Part shown: positions 1 through 5,140 of the stretch, one piece after another
How positions within the stretch are numbered: position 1 is the stretch's first letter
How the letters are laid out: every line of letters starts with the position of its first letter
Assembly (NCBI GenBank): GCA_900321595.1
Contig: ONWP01000190.1
Location: forward strand, 1-5,140
Length of the DNA: 5,140 nucleotides
Direction: 5' to 3'
DNA from: an uncultured Eubacteriales bacterium
Lineage (GTDB): Bacteria; Bacillota; Clostridia; Oscillospirales; Acutalibacteraceae
Program-made: the position numbers and the translations under genes
The notes under the pieces: model-generated
Told to the model about the DNA's origin: nothing
The model's input: the letters and a program-made list of their open reading frames with translations, nothing else
Database searches by the model: none

Positions 1-1043
1 ATTTCGTCGGTTGCTTTGATAAACAGGCGCATTTGCTCTTCGCTGCCGATCGTGACGCGAACGCGGTCGCAAATGCGGGGAGATGAAAAATATCGAACCA
101 GGATTTTACGGGTTCTCAGCGCGTCAAAGAATCGCTTCGCGTCAAGCTTCGGATGCTTCGGAAAAATAAAATTCGCTTTAGACGGCGGGATCTCGAAGCC
201 TCTGCGTTTGAGCTCAGATACTGTTTTCTCCCGTGTAGAGATGATTTTTCCGATGCAGTCACGGAAATACGCGTCGTCTTCCATCGCCTTCACGCCCGCG
301 ATCATGGAGAGACGGTTCACATTATACGGGTTAAAAGAGTATTTGATCCGGTTCAGATCCTCAATCAGCGATTCGTTCGCGACGGCGAAGCCGAGTCTGG
401 CGCCGGCGAGATTGCGTGATTTTGAAAAGGTTCTGACAACGATCAGATTGTCGTATTTCGGCAGAAGCGTGACGGCCGTCGCGGCGCCGAAATCGACGTA
501 AGCTTCGTCAACGACCACGATGCGGTCAAGCTGCAGCAATGCTTCGATTTGCGGCAGCTCCAGCGCGATCCCGGTCGGCGCGTTTGGATTTGCGATAAAG
601 ATCGGACCTGCGTGCGCGGCGTAATCCGCCGGCTCTATGGTGAGATCATCCCGAAGTGGTACGATCCGAGGTGTCAGCCCGAAAAGCTCGCAGAAAACCG
701 GATAAAAACCGTACGTGATATCCGCGAACGCGGGCTGATGCGCTTCGTCGCAGAACGCCTGGAAACAAAACGCGAGGATCTCATCCGAACCGTTCCCGGG
801 CAGGATATTCGTTTCAGAGACGCCGAGCCGGTTCGCGATCGCGTCAACCAAAGCGGATGACGTCGGATCGCTGTAGAGATTCAGCCTGCCGACCTCGTCG
901 CTGTTCAGCGCGCGAATCACGGCTGGGGAAGGCGGGAACGGACTCTCGTTTGTGTTGAGCTTGGTGAGCCCGTCGATCTTCGGCTGTTCGCCCGGCGTAT
1001 AGGGCACGATCGCCTGCAGTCTTTCTGAAAGGTATTTACTCAT
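1..1043 (-). CDS. hisC: Histidinol-phosphate aminotransferase (HisC), C-terminal end cut by the window
   Basis: HisC is a PLP-dependent class I/II aminotransferase that converts imidazole-acetol phosphate and glutamate to histidinol phosphate and 2-oxoglutarate. I read 347 codons with no stop from the ATG at 1043 to the left edge. Family members are about 350-360 residues, so only a few residues are missing. Visible features are KLNTNESPFPPSP (28-40), NLYSDP (55-60), the PLP-phosphate region GNGSDE (83-88), ANPNAPTG (151-158), the PLP-ring aspartate D179 and Y182 in VVDEAYVDF, the Schiff-base lysine K208 in TFSKSRNLAGARLGF with R216 eight residues on, and the C-terminal arginine R329 in RVRVTIGS. 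The start codon sits in the 8-bp overlap ATGAGTAA with the hisD stop. Related aminotransferases for aromatic amino acids or cobalamin synthesis share the fold, but the operon position makes HisC much the best call. Confidence 0.95.
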   Translation of the reverse strand, partial: MSKYLSERLQAIVPYTPGEQPKIDGLTKLNTNESPFPPSPAVIRALNSDEVGRLNLYSDPTSSALVDAIANRLGVSETNILPGNGSDEILAFCFQAFCDEAHQPAFADITYGFYPVFCELFGLTPRIVPLRDDLTIEPADYAAHAGPIFIANPNAPTGIALELPQIEALLQLDRIVVVDEAYVDFGAATAVTLLPKYDNLIVVRTFSKSRNLAGARLGFAVANESLIEDLNRIKYSFNPYNVNRLSMIAGVKAMEDDAYFRDCIGKIISTREKTVSELKRRGFEIPPSKANFIFPKHPKLDAKRFFDALRTRKILVRYFSSPRICDRVRVTIGSEEQMRLFIKATDE

Positions 1044-2328
1044 GATCGGCGTCCTCGAAGCGAACGGCGATGCTGTTGGCGTGCCCGTCCAAGCCCTCTC
1101 TGTGCGCGAAATCCTCGATCCGTTCGTGCGACGCGGCGAGCGCTTCCTTCGTATAGTAAATAAAAGAAGAACGTTTGATGAAGCTGTCGACCCCTAACGG
1201 AGAAGAGAACCGGGCCGTCCCGCTGGTCGGAAGCGTGTGATTCGGTCCGGCGAAATAATCGCCGAGCGCTTCGGGGACATGTTTCCCGAGGAACACGGAG
1301 CCGGCATGCCTGACCTTCGGCAAAAGACCGAACGGGTCGTCCACGCTCAATTCCAAATGCTCCGGCGCGATCGCGTTGCTCAGCTCGACTGCCTGCTCCA
1401 GGCTTTCGACGACGAAGATCTTTCCGTTTGACTCGATCGATGTTCGCGCGATTTCCTCCCGCGGGAGCAGCTTCAGCTGCCGTTCTGTTTCCGCGGCGAC
1501 CGCTTCCGCGAAGGAAAGCTCTGTCGTGATCAGCACCGCGCTTGCGAGCTTGTCATGCTCCGCTTGACTGAGCAGATCGGCCGCTGTATATCTGGGATCG
1601 CAGTCCGGCGATGCGATCACAAGGATCTCGCTGGGACCTGCGATCATATCGATATTGACTTTGCCGTAAACCATCCGTTTCGCGGTTGCAACATAGATGT
1701 TGCCCGGACCGACGATCACATCGACCTTCGGTACGCTTTCTGTGCCGTACGCGAGGGCGCCGATCGCCTGCGCGCCGCCGATCTTGAAGATCTTTGTCAC
1801 ACCGGCAATTTTCGCCGCGGTCAGGATGTGCGGATTGACTTTGCCGTCTTTGCCGGGGGGCGTGACCATGATGATCTCGGGAACGCCGGCGATCACCGCC
1901 GGGATCACGTCCATCAGAACGGTGCTGGGATATGCCGCGGTGCCGCCCGGAACGTAGACGCCGGCGCGGTCGACCGGGATGAATCGCTGTCCCAGGACAA
2001 TTCCGTCCGGTTTTGTCAGAACAGCGTCTGTCGGCTTTTGCAGTCGATGGAAATCTGCGATATTCTCTCTGGCCTGTCGAAGCGTCTCCTTGAAGTAGTC
2101 GTCGACGCTGTTCCAGGCTTCTTCAAGCTCGGCGTCGGAGACCTGCAGCTGATCAAGCTCCACATGGTCGAACTGCCGGGCGTAATCTTTTAAAGCCGCG
2201 TCTCCGTCTTTTTTGACATGCTGAAGGATCTGTTCAACGATGGTTTCGATCTCCGCGTTTTTATTCTCATCGTCCCGCAGAAAGACGGTAAAATCCTTGA
2301 CTTTTGAAGTATCGATAATACGAATCAT
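1036..2328 (-). CDS. hisD: Histidinol dehydrogenase (HisD)
   Basis: HisD is a zinc enzyme that oxidises L-histidinol to L-histidinal and then to L-histidine with two NAD+, the last two steps of the pathway. The 430 residues are the usual length. The expected residues are all present: zinc ligands Q255 and H258 in LLSQAEHDK, D357 in ALGDYFAGPNHTLPTSGTAR, and H416 in GLDGHANSI, plus the catalytic pair E323-H324 in APEHLEL. Their spacing matches the E. coli set (Q259, H262, E326, H327, D360, H419). Other hallmarks are DRAGVYVPGG (120-129), GGAQAIGALAYGT (184-196), VGPGNIYVATAK (206-217) and DMIAGPSEILVIA (227-239). The gene shares ATGA with hisG upstream and overlaps hisC by 8 bp downstream. In the operon hisD comes before hisC although HisC acts earlier in the pathway. 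The enzyme looks intact. Confidence 0.98.
   Translation of the reverse strand: MIRIIDTSKVKDFTVFLRDDENKNAEIETIVEQILQHVKKDGDAALKDYARQFDHVELDQLQVSDAELEEAWNSVDDYFKETLRQARENIADFHRLQKPTDAVLTKPDGIVLGQRFIPVDRAGVYVPGGTAAYPSTVLMDVIPAVIAGVPEIIMVTPPGKDGKVNPHILTAAKIAGVTKIFKIGGAQAIGALAYGTESVPKVDVIVGPGNIYVATAKRMVYGKVNIDMIAGPSEILVIASPDCDPRYTAADLLSQAEHDKLASAVLITTELSFAEAVAAETERQLKLLPREEIARTSIESNGKIFVVESLEQAVELSNAIAPEHLELSVDDPFGLLPKVRHAGSVFLGKHVPEALGDYFAGPNHTLPTSGTARFSSPLGVDSFIKRSSFIYYTKEALAASHERIEDFAHREGLDGHANSIAVRFEDADHE
1053..1056 (-). promoter_or_regulatory. hisC ribosome binding site inside the hisD 3' end
   Basis: A modest GAGG lies 9 nt before the hisC ATG at 1043, inside the last hisD codons. It is weaker than the hisG site, so hisC translation probably relies more on coupling to hisD, whose stop codon lies 8 bp into hisC. 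Confidence 0.5.
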
Positions 2329-2948
2329 GCCTGAATTCCCTCCGAAAGCTTCCGAACCAGCTGATCGATCTCCGCGCTGCGGAAGCTGTAGCTTGCTTTG
2401 TTTGCGATAAGCCGGGCGCTGATGGGCAGAAATCGGGATATGACTTCCAGCCCGTTTTCACGCAGCGTCGTGCCCGTTTCCACGATGTCGACGATCACGT
2501 CGGACAGCCCCAACAGAGGCGCGAGCTCGATCGAGCCGTTCAGCCGGATGATCTCGATCTGCCGGTTTAAATCGTCAAAATGCGCTTTCGCGATATTTGT
2601 AAATTTCGTCGCGACGCGAAGGGGAAGAGACGGATCGTCCTGAAACCCCTTTCGTGCGGCGACGCACATCTGGCACTTTCCGATGCCGAGATCCAACAGC
2701 TCGTATACGTCCGGATCGTGTTCAAGCAGGATGTCTTTGCCGACGATCCCGATATCCGCGGCGCCGTGCGCAACGTAGATATCCACATCGGATGGCTTTA
2801 CGAGGAAATAGCTGATGCCGTTTTCTTCGCTGGTGAAGATCAGCTGACGATTGGCGTCATGCATTTCCCGGCAATCGTATCCGCCCTTTGAAAGAATGTT
2901 GAACACATGATCGCCGAGACGGCCTTTTGGCAGCGCGATATTGATCAT
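2325..2948 (-). CDS. hisG: ATP phosphoribosyltransferase catalytic subunit, short form (HisG)
   Basis: HisG catalyses the first committed step of histidine synthesis: ATP plus PRPP gives N1-(5-phosphoribosyl)-ATP and pyrophosphate. The 207 residues match the short form, which lacks the C-terminal ACT-like histidine-sensing domain of the roughly 300-residue long form and so depends on HisZ. Visible family features are the N-terminal LPKGRL (6-11), HGAADIGIVGKD (61-72), the ELAPLLGL segment (141-148), and the PRPP-binding loop DIVETGTTLRENGL (154-167). It has two periplasmic-binding-protein-like lobes, as known for the family. It overlaps hisZ by 4 bp upstream and hisD by 4 bp downstream (ATGA at both junctions). 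The adjacent hisZ supports a HisZ-HisG complex. Nothing looks damaged. Confidence 0.97.
   Translation of the reverse strand: MINIALPKGRLGDHVFNILSKGGYDCREMHDANRQLIFTSEENGISYFLVKPSDVDIYVAHGAADIGIVGKDILLEHDPDVYELLDLGIGKCQMCVAARKGFQDDPSLPLRVATKFTNIAKAHFDDLNRQIEIIRLNGSIELAPLLGLSDVIVDIVETGTTLRENGLEVISRFLPISARLIANKASYSFRSAEIDQLVRKLSEGIQA
2338..2343 (-). promoter_or_regulatory. hisD ribosome binding site inside the hisG 3' end
   Basis: GGAGGG lies 9 nt before the hisD ATG at 2328, within the last codons of hisG, and supports the start at the ATGA overlap. Confidence 0.75.
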
Positions 2949-3871
2949 CTGTTCTCCTCCTGTCTCATCAGCCGTTCCAGTTCATTGAGATACACGGCAA
3001 AACCGAAGCCGCAAAGCGGTTCTTTTTTCATCCGTTTCATGAGCATATCATAGCGCCCGCCGGACAGTACGGGGCGCGGTACGCCGTCAACGTAACCGCG
3101 CATGACGACGCCGTTGTAGTATCCGGGATCGTCGGTGACGGACAGGTCGCAGCGCACGCCGGAGATCCCGTCCTGCAAAATCGCCGAAAGCTCCTGCGCG
3201 GCCGTTTTCATCTTGTCGTTCAGACTGTGATCGAACAACGCGCCGGCGTCAAAATCCATCTGCGATGAAGCGGCGTATTCGATCGCCCCGACGGTCTGCG
3301 ACGGCAGCGCCATGGCGTCTGTGATCCGTTTCAGCTCATGGAGATTCTTGTCGCCGATCAGCCGCAGCAGATGCGCGCGCTCCTTGCGGTCGTGTGTCAC
3401 TTCATCAAGAAGCCCGGTGATAAACCCCATGTGTGAAATGAGCAGCGCGCACCTCGCGCCGGTCATCGAAAGGCTGTCTGAAGCAAGCCGCAGGATTTCT
3501 TTCTGATCGATCTGATCGTTCGGCCCGATCACTTCGATCCCGATCTGAGACAGCTGGCGAAACTCTTTCGCGCCGTGTGCCTCGCGGTACACGTTTTCAT
3601 GGTAATACAGTCTGGCGAGATCGCTGTCAGGCTTAACTTCTTTGACGATGCTCAGTGTCACGTCGGGTCGAAGCGCCATCAGCTTTCCGTTCAGATCGGT
3701 AAAATTCAGGATACTGCTTCCGACGAGGAAGTCACGGTTCCCGGCATAAAAGTCGTATGATTCAAAACGAAGCGGTTCATACCGGCGGTAGCCGCTCCTC
3801 TCGTATAATCCGCGCAGCCGGAGAATATATTGTTCCTGTCTGCCCAGGAAGGAGAGGTCAAGATCAGTCAC
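2945..3871 (-). CDS. hisZ: ATP phosphoribosyltransferase regulatory subunit HisZ
   Basis: HisZ is a catalytically inactive paralogue of histidyl-tRNA synthetase that joins short-form HisG in a hetero-oligomer. It is needed for HisG activity and for feedback inhibition by histidine. The 308 residues show a class II synthetase-like core. There is an N-terminal helix and a motif-1-like region, an R-P-D-V-T strand near 68-72, a motif-2-like YYHENVYRE (89-97) with EFRQLSQIGIEVIG (103-116), and the closing SGGRYDML (270-277) and GFGFAVYLNELERL (288-301). The histidine-A motif of true HisRS (R-G-L-D-Y-Y) reads DDPGYY (247-252), lacking the catalytic arginine, and there is no C-terminal anticodon-binding domain. 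Both features argue for HisZ over HisRS, as does the position directly before hisG. It starts with GTG and shares ATGA with hisG. It is shorter than many HisZ proteins (some near 390 residues) but in the range of compact ones. Confidence 0.95.
   Translation of the reverse strand: MTDLDLSFLGRQEQYILRLRGLYERSGYRRYEPLRFESYDFYAGNRDFLVGSSILNFTDLNGKLMALRPDVTLSIVKEVKPDSDLARLYYHENVYREAHGAKEFRQLSQIGIEVIGPNDQIDQKEILRLASDSLSMTGARCALLISHMGFITGLLDEVTHDRKERAHLLRLIGDKNLHELKRITDAMALPSQTVGAIEYAASSQMDFDAGALFDHSLNDKMKTAAQELSAILQDGISGVRCDLSVTDDPGYYNGVVMRGYVDGVPRPVLSGGRYDMLMKRMKKEPLCGFGFAVYLNELERLMRQEENR
2956..2961 (-). promoter_or_regulatory. hisG ribosome binding site inside the hisZ 3' end
   Basis: A full AGGAGG lies 7 nt before the hisG ATG, within the last codons of hisZ. 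It fixes the hisG start at the ATGA overlap and suggests strong initiation of the catalytic subunit as well as coupling to hisZ translation. Confidence 0.85.
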
Positions 3872-3886
3872 GCCATTATCGCTCCT
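3868..3886 (-). promoter_or_regulatory. hisZ ribosome binding site, GTG start and overlapping ATG-GCG-TGA mini-frame
   Basis: AGGAG at 3886-3882 precedes the GTG start at 3871 by 10 nt. An ATG at 3876-3874, only 5 nt from AGGAG, opens a frame that stops after two codons (ATG GCG TGA). The hisZ frame itself contains no ATG between GTG and the upstream in-frame TAA at 3895-3893, so GTG is the best start. The overlapping minimal frame may compete with or feed ribosomes to hisZ; this is inference. Confidence 0.7.
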
Positions 3887-3897
3887 TTCACTTTATC

Positions 3898-3925
3898 ACG
3901 CTAAAGTATACGACAAGACTAGCGT
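3898..3925. promoter_or_regulatory. Possible operator: ACGCTA-N16-TAGCGT inverted repeat
   Basis: Two perfect 6-bp inverted arms, ACGCTA (3898-3903) and TAGCGT (3920-3925), enclose 16 bp. The span covers the -10 candidate TATACT and begins just downstream of the other candidate TATAAA, where a repressor would block RNA polymerase. The arms are short and the interior is not symmetric, so chance is possible. If real, the likely input is histidine availability, but I cannot name the regulator. Confidence 0.35.
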
Positions 3926-3931
3926 TTTATA
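3905..3931 (-). promoter_or_regulatory. Probable hisZ operon promoter region (two -10 candidates)
   Basis: After the peptidase terminator the his operon needs its own promoter within about 100 bp. On the minus strand TATAAA (3931-3926) and TATACT (3910-3905) each match five of six bases of the -10 consensus. Neither has a convincing TTGACA-like hexamer 16-18 bp upstream; for TATAAA the 17-bp position holds GCACTT. The transcript leader would be roughly 25-50 nt, too short for a T-box or a leader-peptide attenuator. The location is well supported, the exact hexamer is not. Confidence 0.45.
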
Positions 3932-3958
3932 GTTCGCAAATAGAAATAAGTGCTATAA

Positions 3959-3976
3959 TTTAAATAATTATTTAAA
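3959..3976. repeat. Perfect 18-bp AT-only palindrome between terminator and hisZ
   Basis: TTTAAATAATTATTTAAA is identical to its own reverse complement over all 18 bp. It overlaps the last 3 bp of the terminator T-tract and lies about 90 bp before hisZ. It could be a protein binding site, an A/T-rich upstream promoter element for hisZ, or simply low-complexity intergenic DNA. The symmetry is seen directly; any function is inference. Confidence 0.55.
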
Positions 3977-4016
3977 GAGAAAGAAAAAGGCCGCCGCAGA
4001 AGCTGCTGCAGCGGCC
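3974..4016 (-). terminator. Intrinsic terminator of the M28 peptidase gene
   Basis: Read on the minus strand, GGCCGCTGCAG and CTGCGGCGGCC form an 11-bp stem (4016-4006 with 3999-3989) with one G-T wobble and a 6-nt loop CAGCTT. A T-rich run, TTTTTCTTTCTCTTT (3988-3974), follows at once. The hairpin starts 10 nt after the peptidase TAA. The plus-strand side has no T-run after the stem, so it should act in one direction only. It separates the peptidase transcript from the his operon. Confidence 0.93.
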
Positions 4017-4026
4017 GTGAGTTGCT

Positions 4027-5140
4027 TTAATCGTCTTCGTCTGCAAATTTCAGGATCGTACTCAACACAATGTCGTAACCGACTTCGATCGCTTCCGGGT
4101 CGAGCGTATCGTAGTTGTCAAGACGGTTGTGATAGTAATATGCCGGCGTGGGATCCATTGCCGCCAGACATGTCGCGGAAACGCCTTCCTGCGTAAACGC
4201 GGCTGCGTCGGACGAGCCGAAGAAAACATTCGCGAACTGCAGATCGTTGTGTCCGGCTTCGATCGCGGCGTCCATTACAAGCTGCGAGAACTTTTTGTCA
4301 TGCCTGACGGTGCCGGTCATGTCGCGGTTGTAGACGTTCAGATAGGGGAGATCCTTCAGCGTATCGACGCAAAGTACGTGAGTTTCCACGTCGCTGTTGA
4401 CGAATTCGTCGCGGTGGTCCTTCGCGTACTGCTTCACGCCGCGCAGTCCGGCCTCTTCGCCGTCGTTGATGTGGCAGACGACGTCGGTATACTTAAACCG
4501 GACGCCGGCCTCATCGAGCATTTTCAGCGCGCTGACCGCAGCCATCGTACCTGTCAGGTTGTCGTTCGCGCCGGGCGACAGGACCTTGTGATTGATGAAC
4601 GCGAACAGCGTTGCCATATTCGGGATTTCAAAGAGGTAGAGCGGAAGCGCCGCTTTTTTGAGCACGCGCGTAAAGCTGTTGTCAATCTTCGCAGCGGAGG
4701 CAACCGCGTTGATTGACGAGACCGCGGCAGTCGCGATACTGGTCACGATCGTGCTGCCCATCAGCGGCCCCATCAGTTTGCCGCCGCCGTAATAGGTGTG
4801 CCGCCATTCGTATTCGGAATCGATATGTCCGCCGATGATGATGCGTTTTCTGGTTTCCTCCGTCGCTTTCCGCGTGGCGATCAGGTTGTGTCCGGTCGCT
4901 TTTTTGTACAGTCCGTCAGTAAAACGTTTATACAAAAGGAACTCGAGCCCTGTCACGGACAAGCCGCCGATCGTTGCCGCGCCGACGATCGCGTGCGGTA
5001 CATATTCCTTGGCTTTGGTAAACTTCTTGACGACGCCGGCCGCTGTGATCGCGCCGACAATGCCTGTGCTCACCACCTTCGTGAAGCCGAGAAACGCCCG
5101 CGGCGCCATCTGATATTCTTCATAATGGACCTCGTCCGCG
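4027..5140 (-). CDS. M28 family zinc metallopeptidase, membrane-type, N-terminus outside the window (partial)
   Basis: This is probably a zinc aminopeptidase-like hydrolase of family M28. Numbering from the Met at 5109, the full co-catalytic di-zinc set is visible: H95 and D97 in GGHIDSEY, bridging D183 in PGANDNLTG, the E218-E219 pair in NDGEEAGLRG, D249 in CVDT, and H327 in YYYHNRLDNYDTLDP. Hydrophobic stretches at about 6-26, 38-60, 113-140 and 152-173 suggest membrane association; some M28 proteins have such segments between the N-terminal part and the catalytic core. The Met at 5109 is probably not the start. The frame stays open to the window edge (ADEVHYEEYQ precedes it), no good ribosome binding site lies before it, and the D-E-V-x-x-E-E-Y run looks like the acidic patch before the P-x-A-F-L-G-F motif of longer homologues. 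The visible part is 370 residues; perhaps 50 or more are missing. The stop is TAA, followed closely by a terminator. The substrate is unknown. The family call is firm; membrane topology is inferred. Confidence 0.9.
   Translation of the reverse strand, partial: ADEVHYEEYQMAPRAFLGFTKVVSTGIVGAITAAGVVKKFTKAKEYVPHAIVGAATIGGLSVTGLEFLLYKRFTDGLYKKATGHNLIATRKATEETRKRIIIGGHIDSEYEWRHTYYGGGKLMGPLMGSTIVTSIATAAVSSINAVASAAKIDNSFTRVLKKAALPLYLFEIPNMATLFAFINHKVLSPGANDNLTGTMAAVSALKMLDEAGVRFKYTDVVCHINDGEEAGLRGVKQYAKDHRDEFVNSDVETHVLCVDTLKDLPYLNVYNRDMTGTVRHDKKFSQLVMDAAIEAGHNDLQFANVFFGSSDAAAFTQEGVSATCLAAMDPTPAYYYHNRLDNYDTLDPEAIEVGYDIVLSTILKFADEDD

Noticed and set aside
16..860. Plus-strand open frames opposite hisC
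   Set aside because: The minus strand reads as continuous HisC with all PLP motifs, so these frames are shadows.
1555..2193. Long plus-strand open frame of 212 codons opposite hisD
   Set aside because: It lies wholly antisense to an intact hisD with all catalytic residues. Its protein is rich in Asp, Arg, His and Cys with no recognisable fold, as expected from the reverse of a GC-rich gene.
2267..2461. Small minus-strand frame spanning the hisG/hisD junction
   Set aside because: It is out of frame with both hisG and hisD, which are complete here, and its product resembles no known protein.
2945..3871. Histidyl-tRNA synthetase instead of HisZ
   Set aside because: The catalytic R-G-L-D-Y-Y motif is replaced by DDPGYY, the anticodon-binding domain is absent, and the gene is fused by overlap to a short-form hisG.
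3872..4026. T-box riboswitch or histidine leader peptide before hisZ
   Set aside because: I looked for a T-box consensus, a run of His codons and a second terminator before hisZ. None is present, and the only terminator hairpin belongs to the peptidase gene.
4129..4716. Plus-strand open frame of 195 codons opposite the M28 gene
   Set aside because: It is the antisense of conserved M28 motifs, has no recognised domain, and I saw no convincing ribosome binding site for it.

Overview
All five recognisable genes lie on the minus strand and read from the right edge to the left edge. The window holds the first four genes of a histidine biosynthesis operon (hisZ, hisG, hisD, hisC), with a membrane-type M28 metallopeptidase gene upstream of it. 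The sequence is moderately GC-rich. It uses a short HisG together with a separate HisZ subunit and has strong AGGAGG-type ribosome binding sites. This points to a Bacillota lineage, probably a GC-richer Clostridia-like group. HisZ/short-HisG pairs also occur in other phyla, so the assignment is an inference.

Right part (4027-5140): the C-terminal part of an M28 zinc aminopeptidase-like protein with embedded hydrophobic segments. Its frame stays open to the right edge, so its true start lies outside the window. A strong intrinsic terminator (3974-4016) begins 10 nt after its stop codon.

Middle (3872-4026): the only real intergenic space, 155 bp. It carries the peptidase terminator, a perfect 18-bp AT palindrome, -10-like hexamers, a 28-bp span with ACGCTA/TAGCGT inverted arms that could be an operator, and the hisZ ribosome binding site. 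hisZ starts with GTG, and a two-codon ATG-GCG-TGA frame overlaps that start. I see no T-box, no His-codon leader peptide and no attenuator.

Left part (1-3871): hisZ, hisG, hisD and hisC overlap by 4, 4 and 8 bp, which indicates one translationally coupled transcript. HisZ and HisG together catalyse and regulate the first step (ATP + PRPP to phosphoribosyl-ATP). HisC makes histidinol phosphate late in the pathway. HisD performs the final two oxidations to histidine. hisC runs off the left edge only a few residues before its expected end. Other his genes (hisB, hisH, hisA, hisF, hisI) may follow outside the window.

No stretch over 300 bases lacks a gene. I found no RNA gene, insertion sequence, CRISPR array or clearly novel system. 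This is mostly an ordinary metabolic region, and the points worth checking are in the 155-bp regulatory gap and in the sequence composition.
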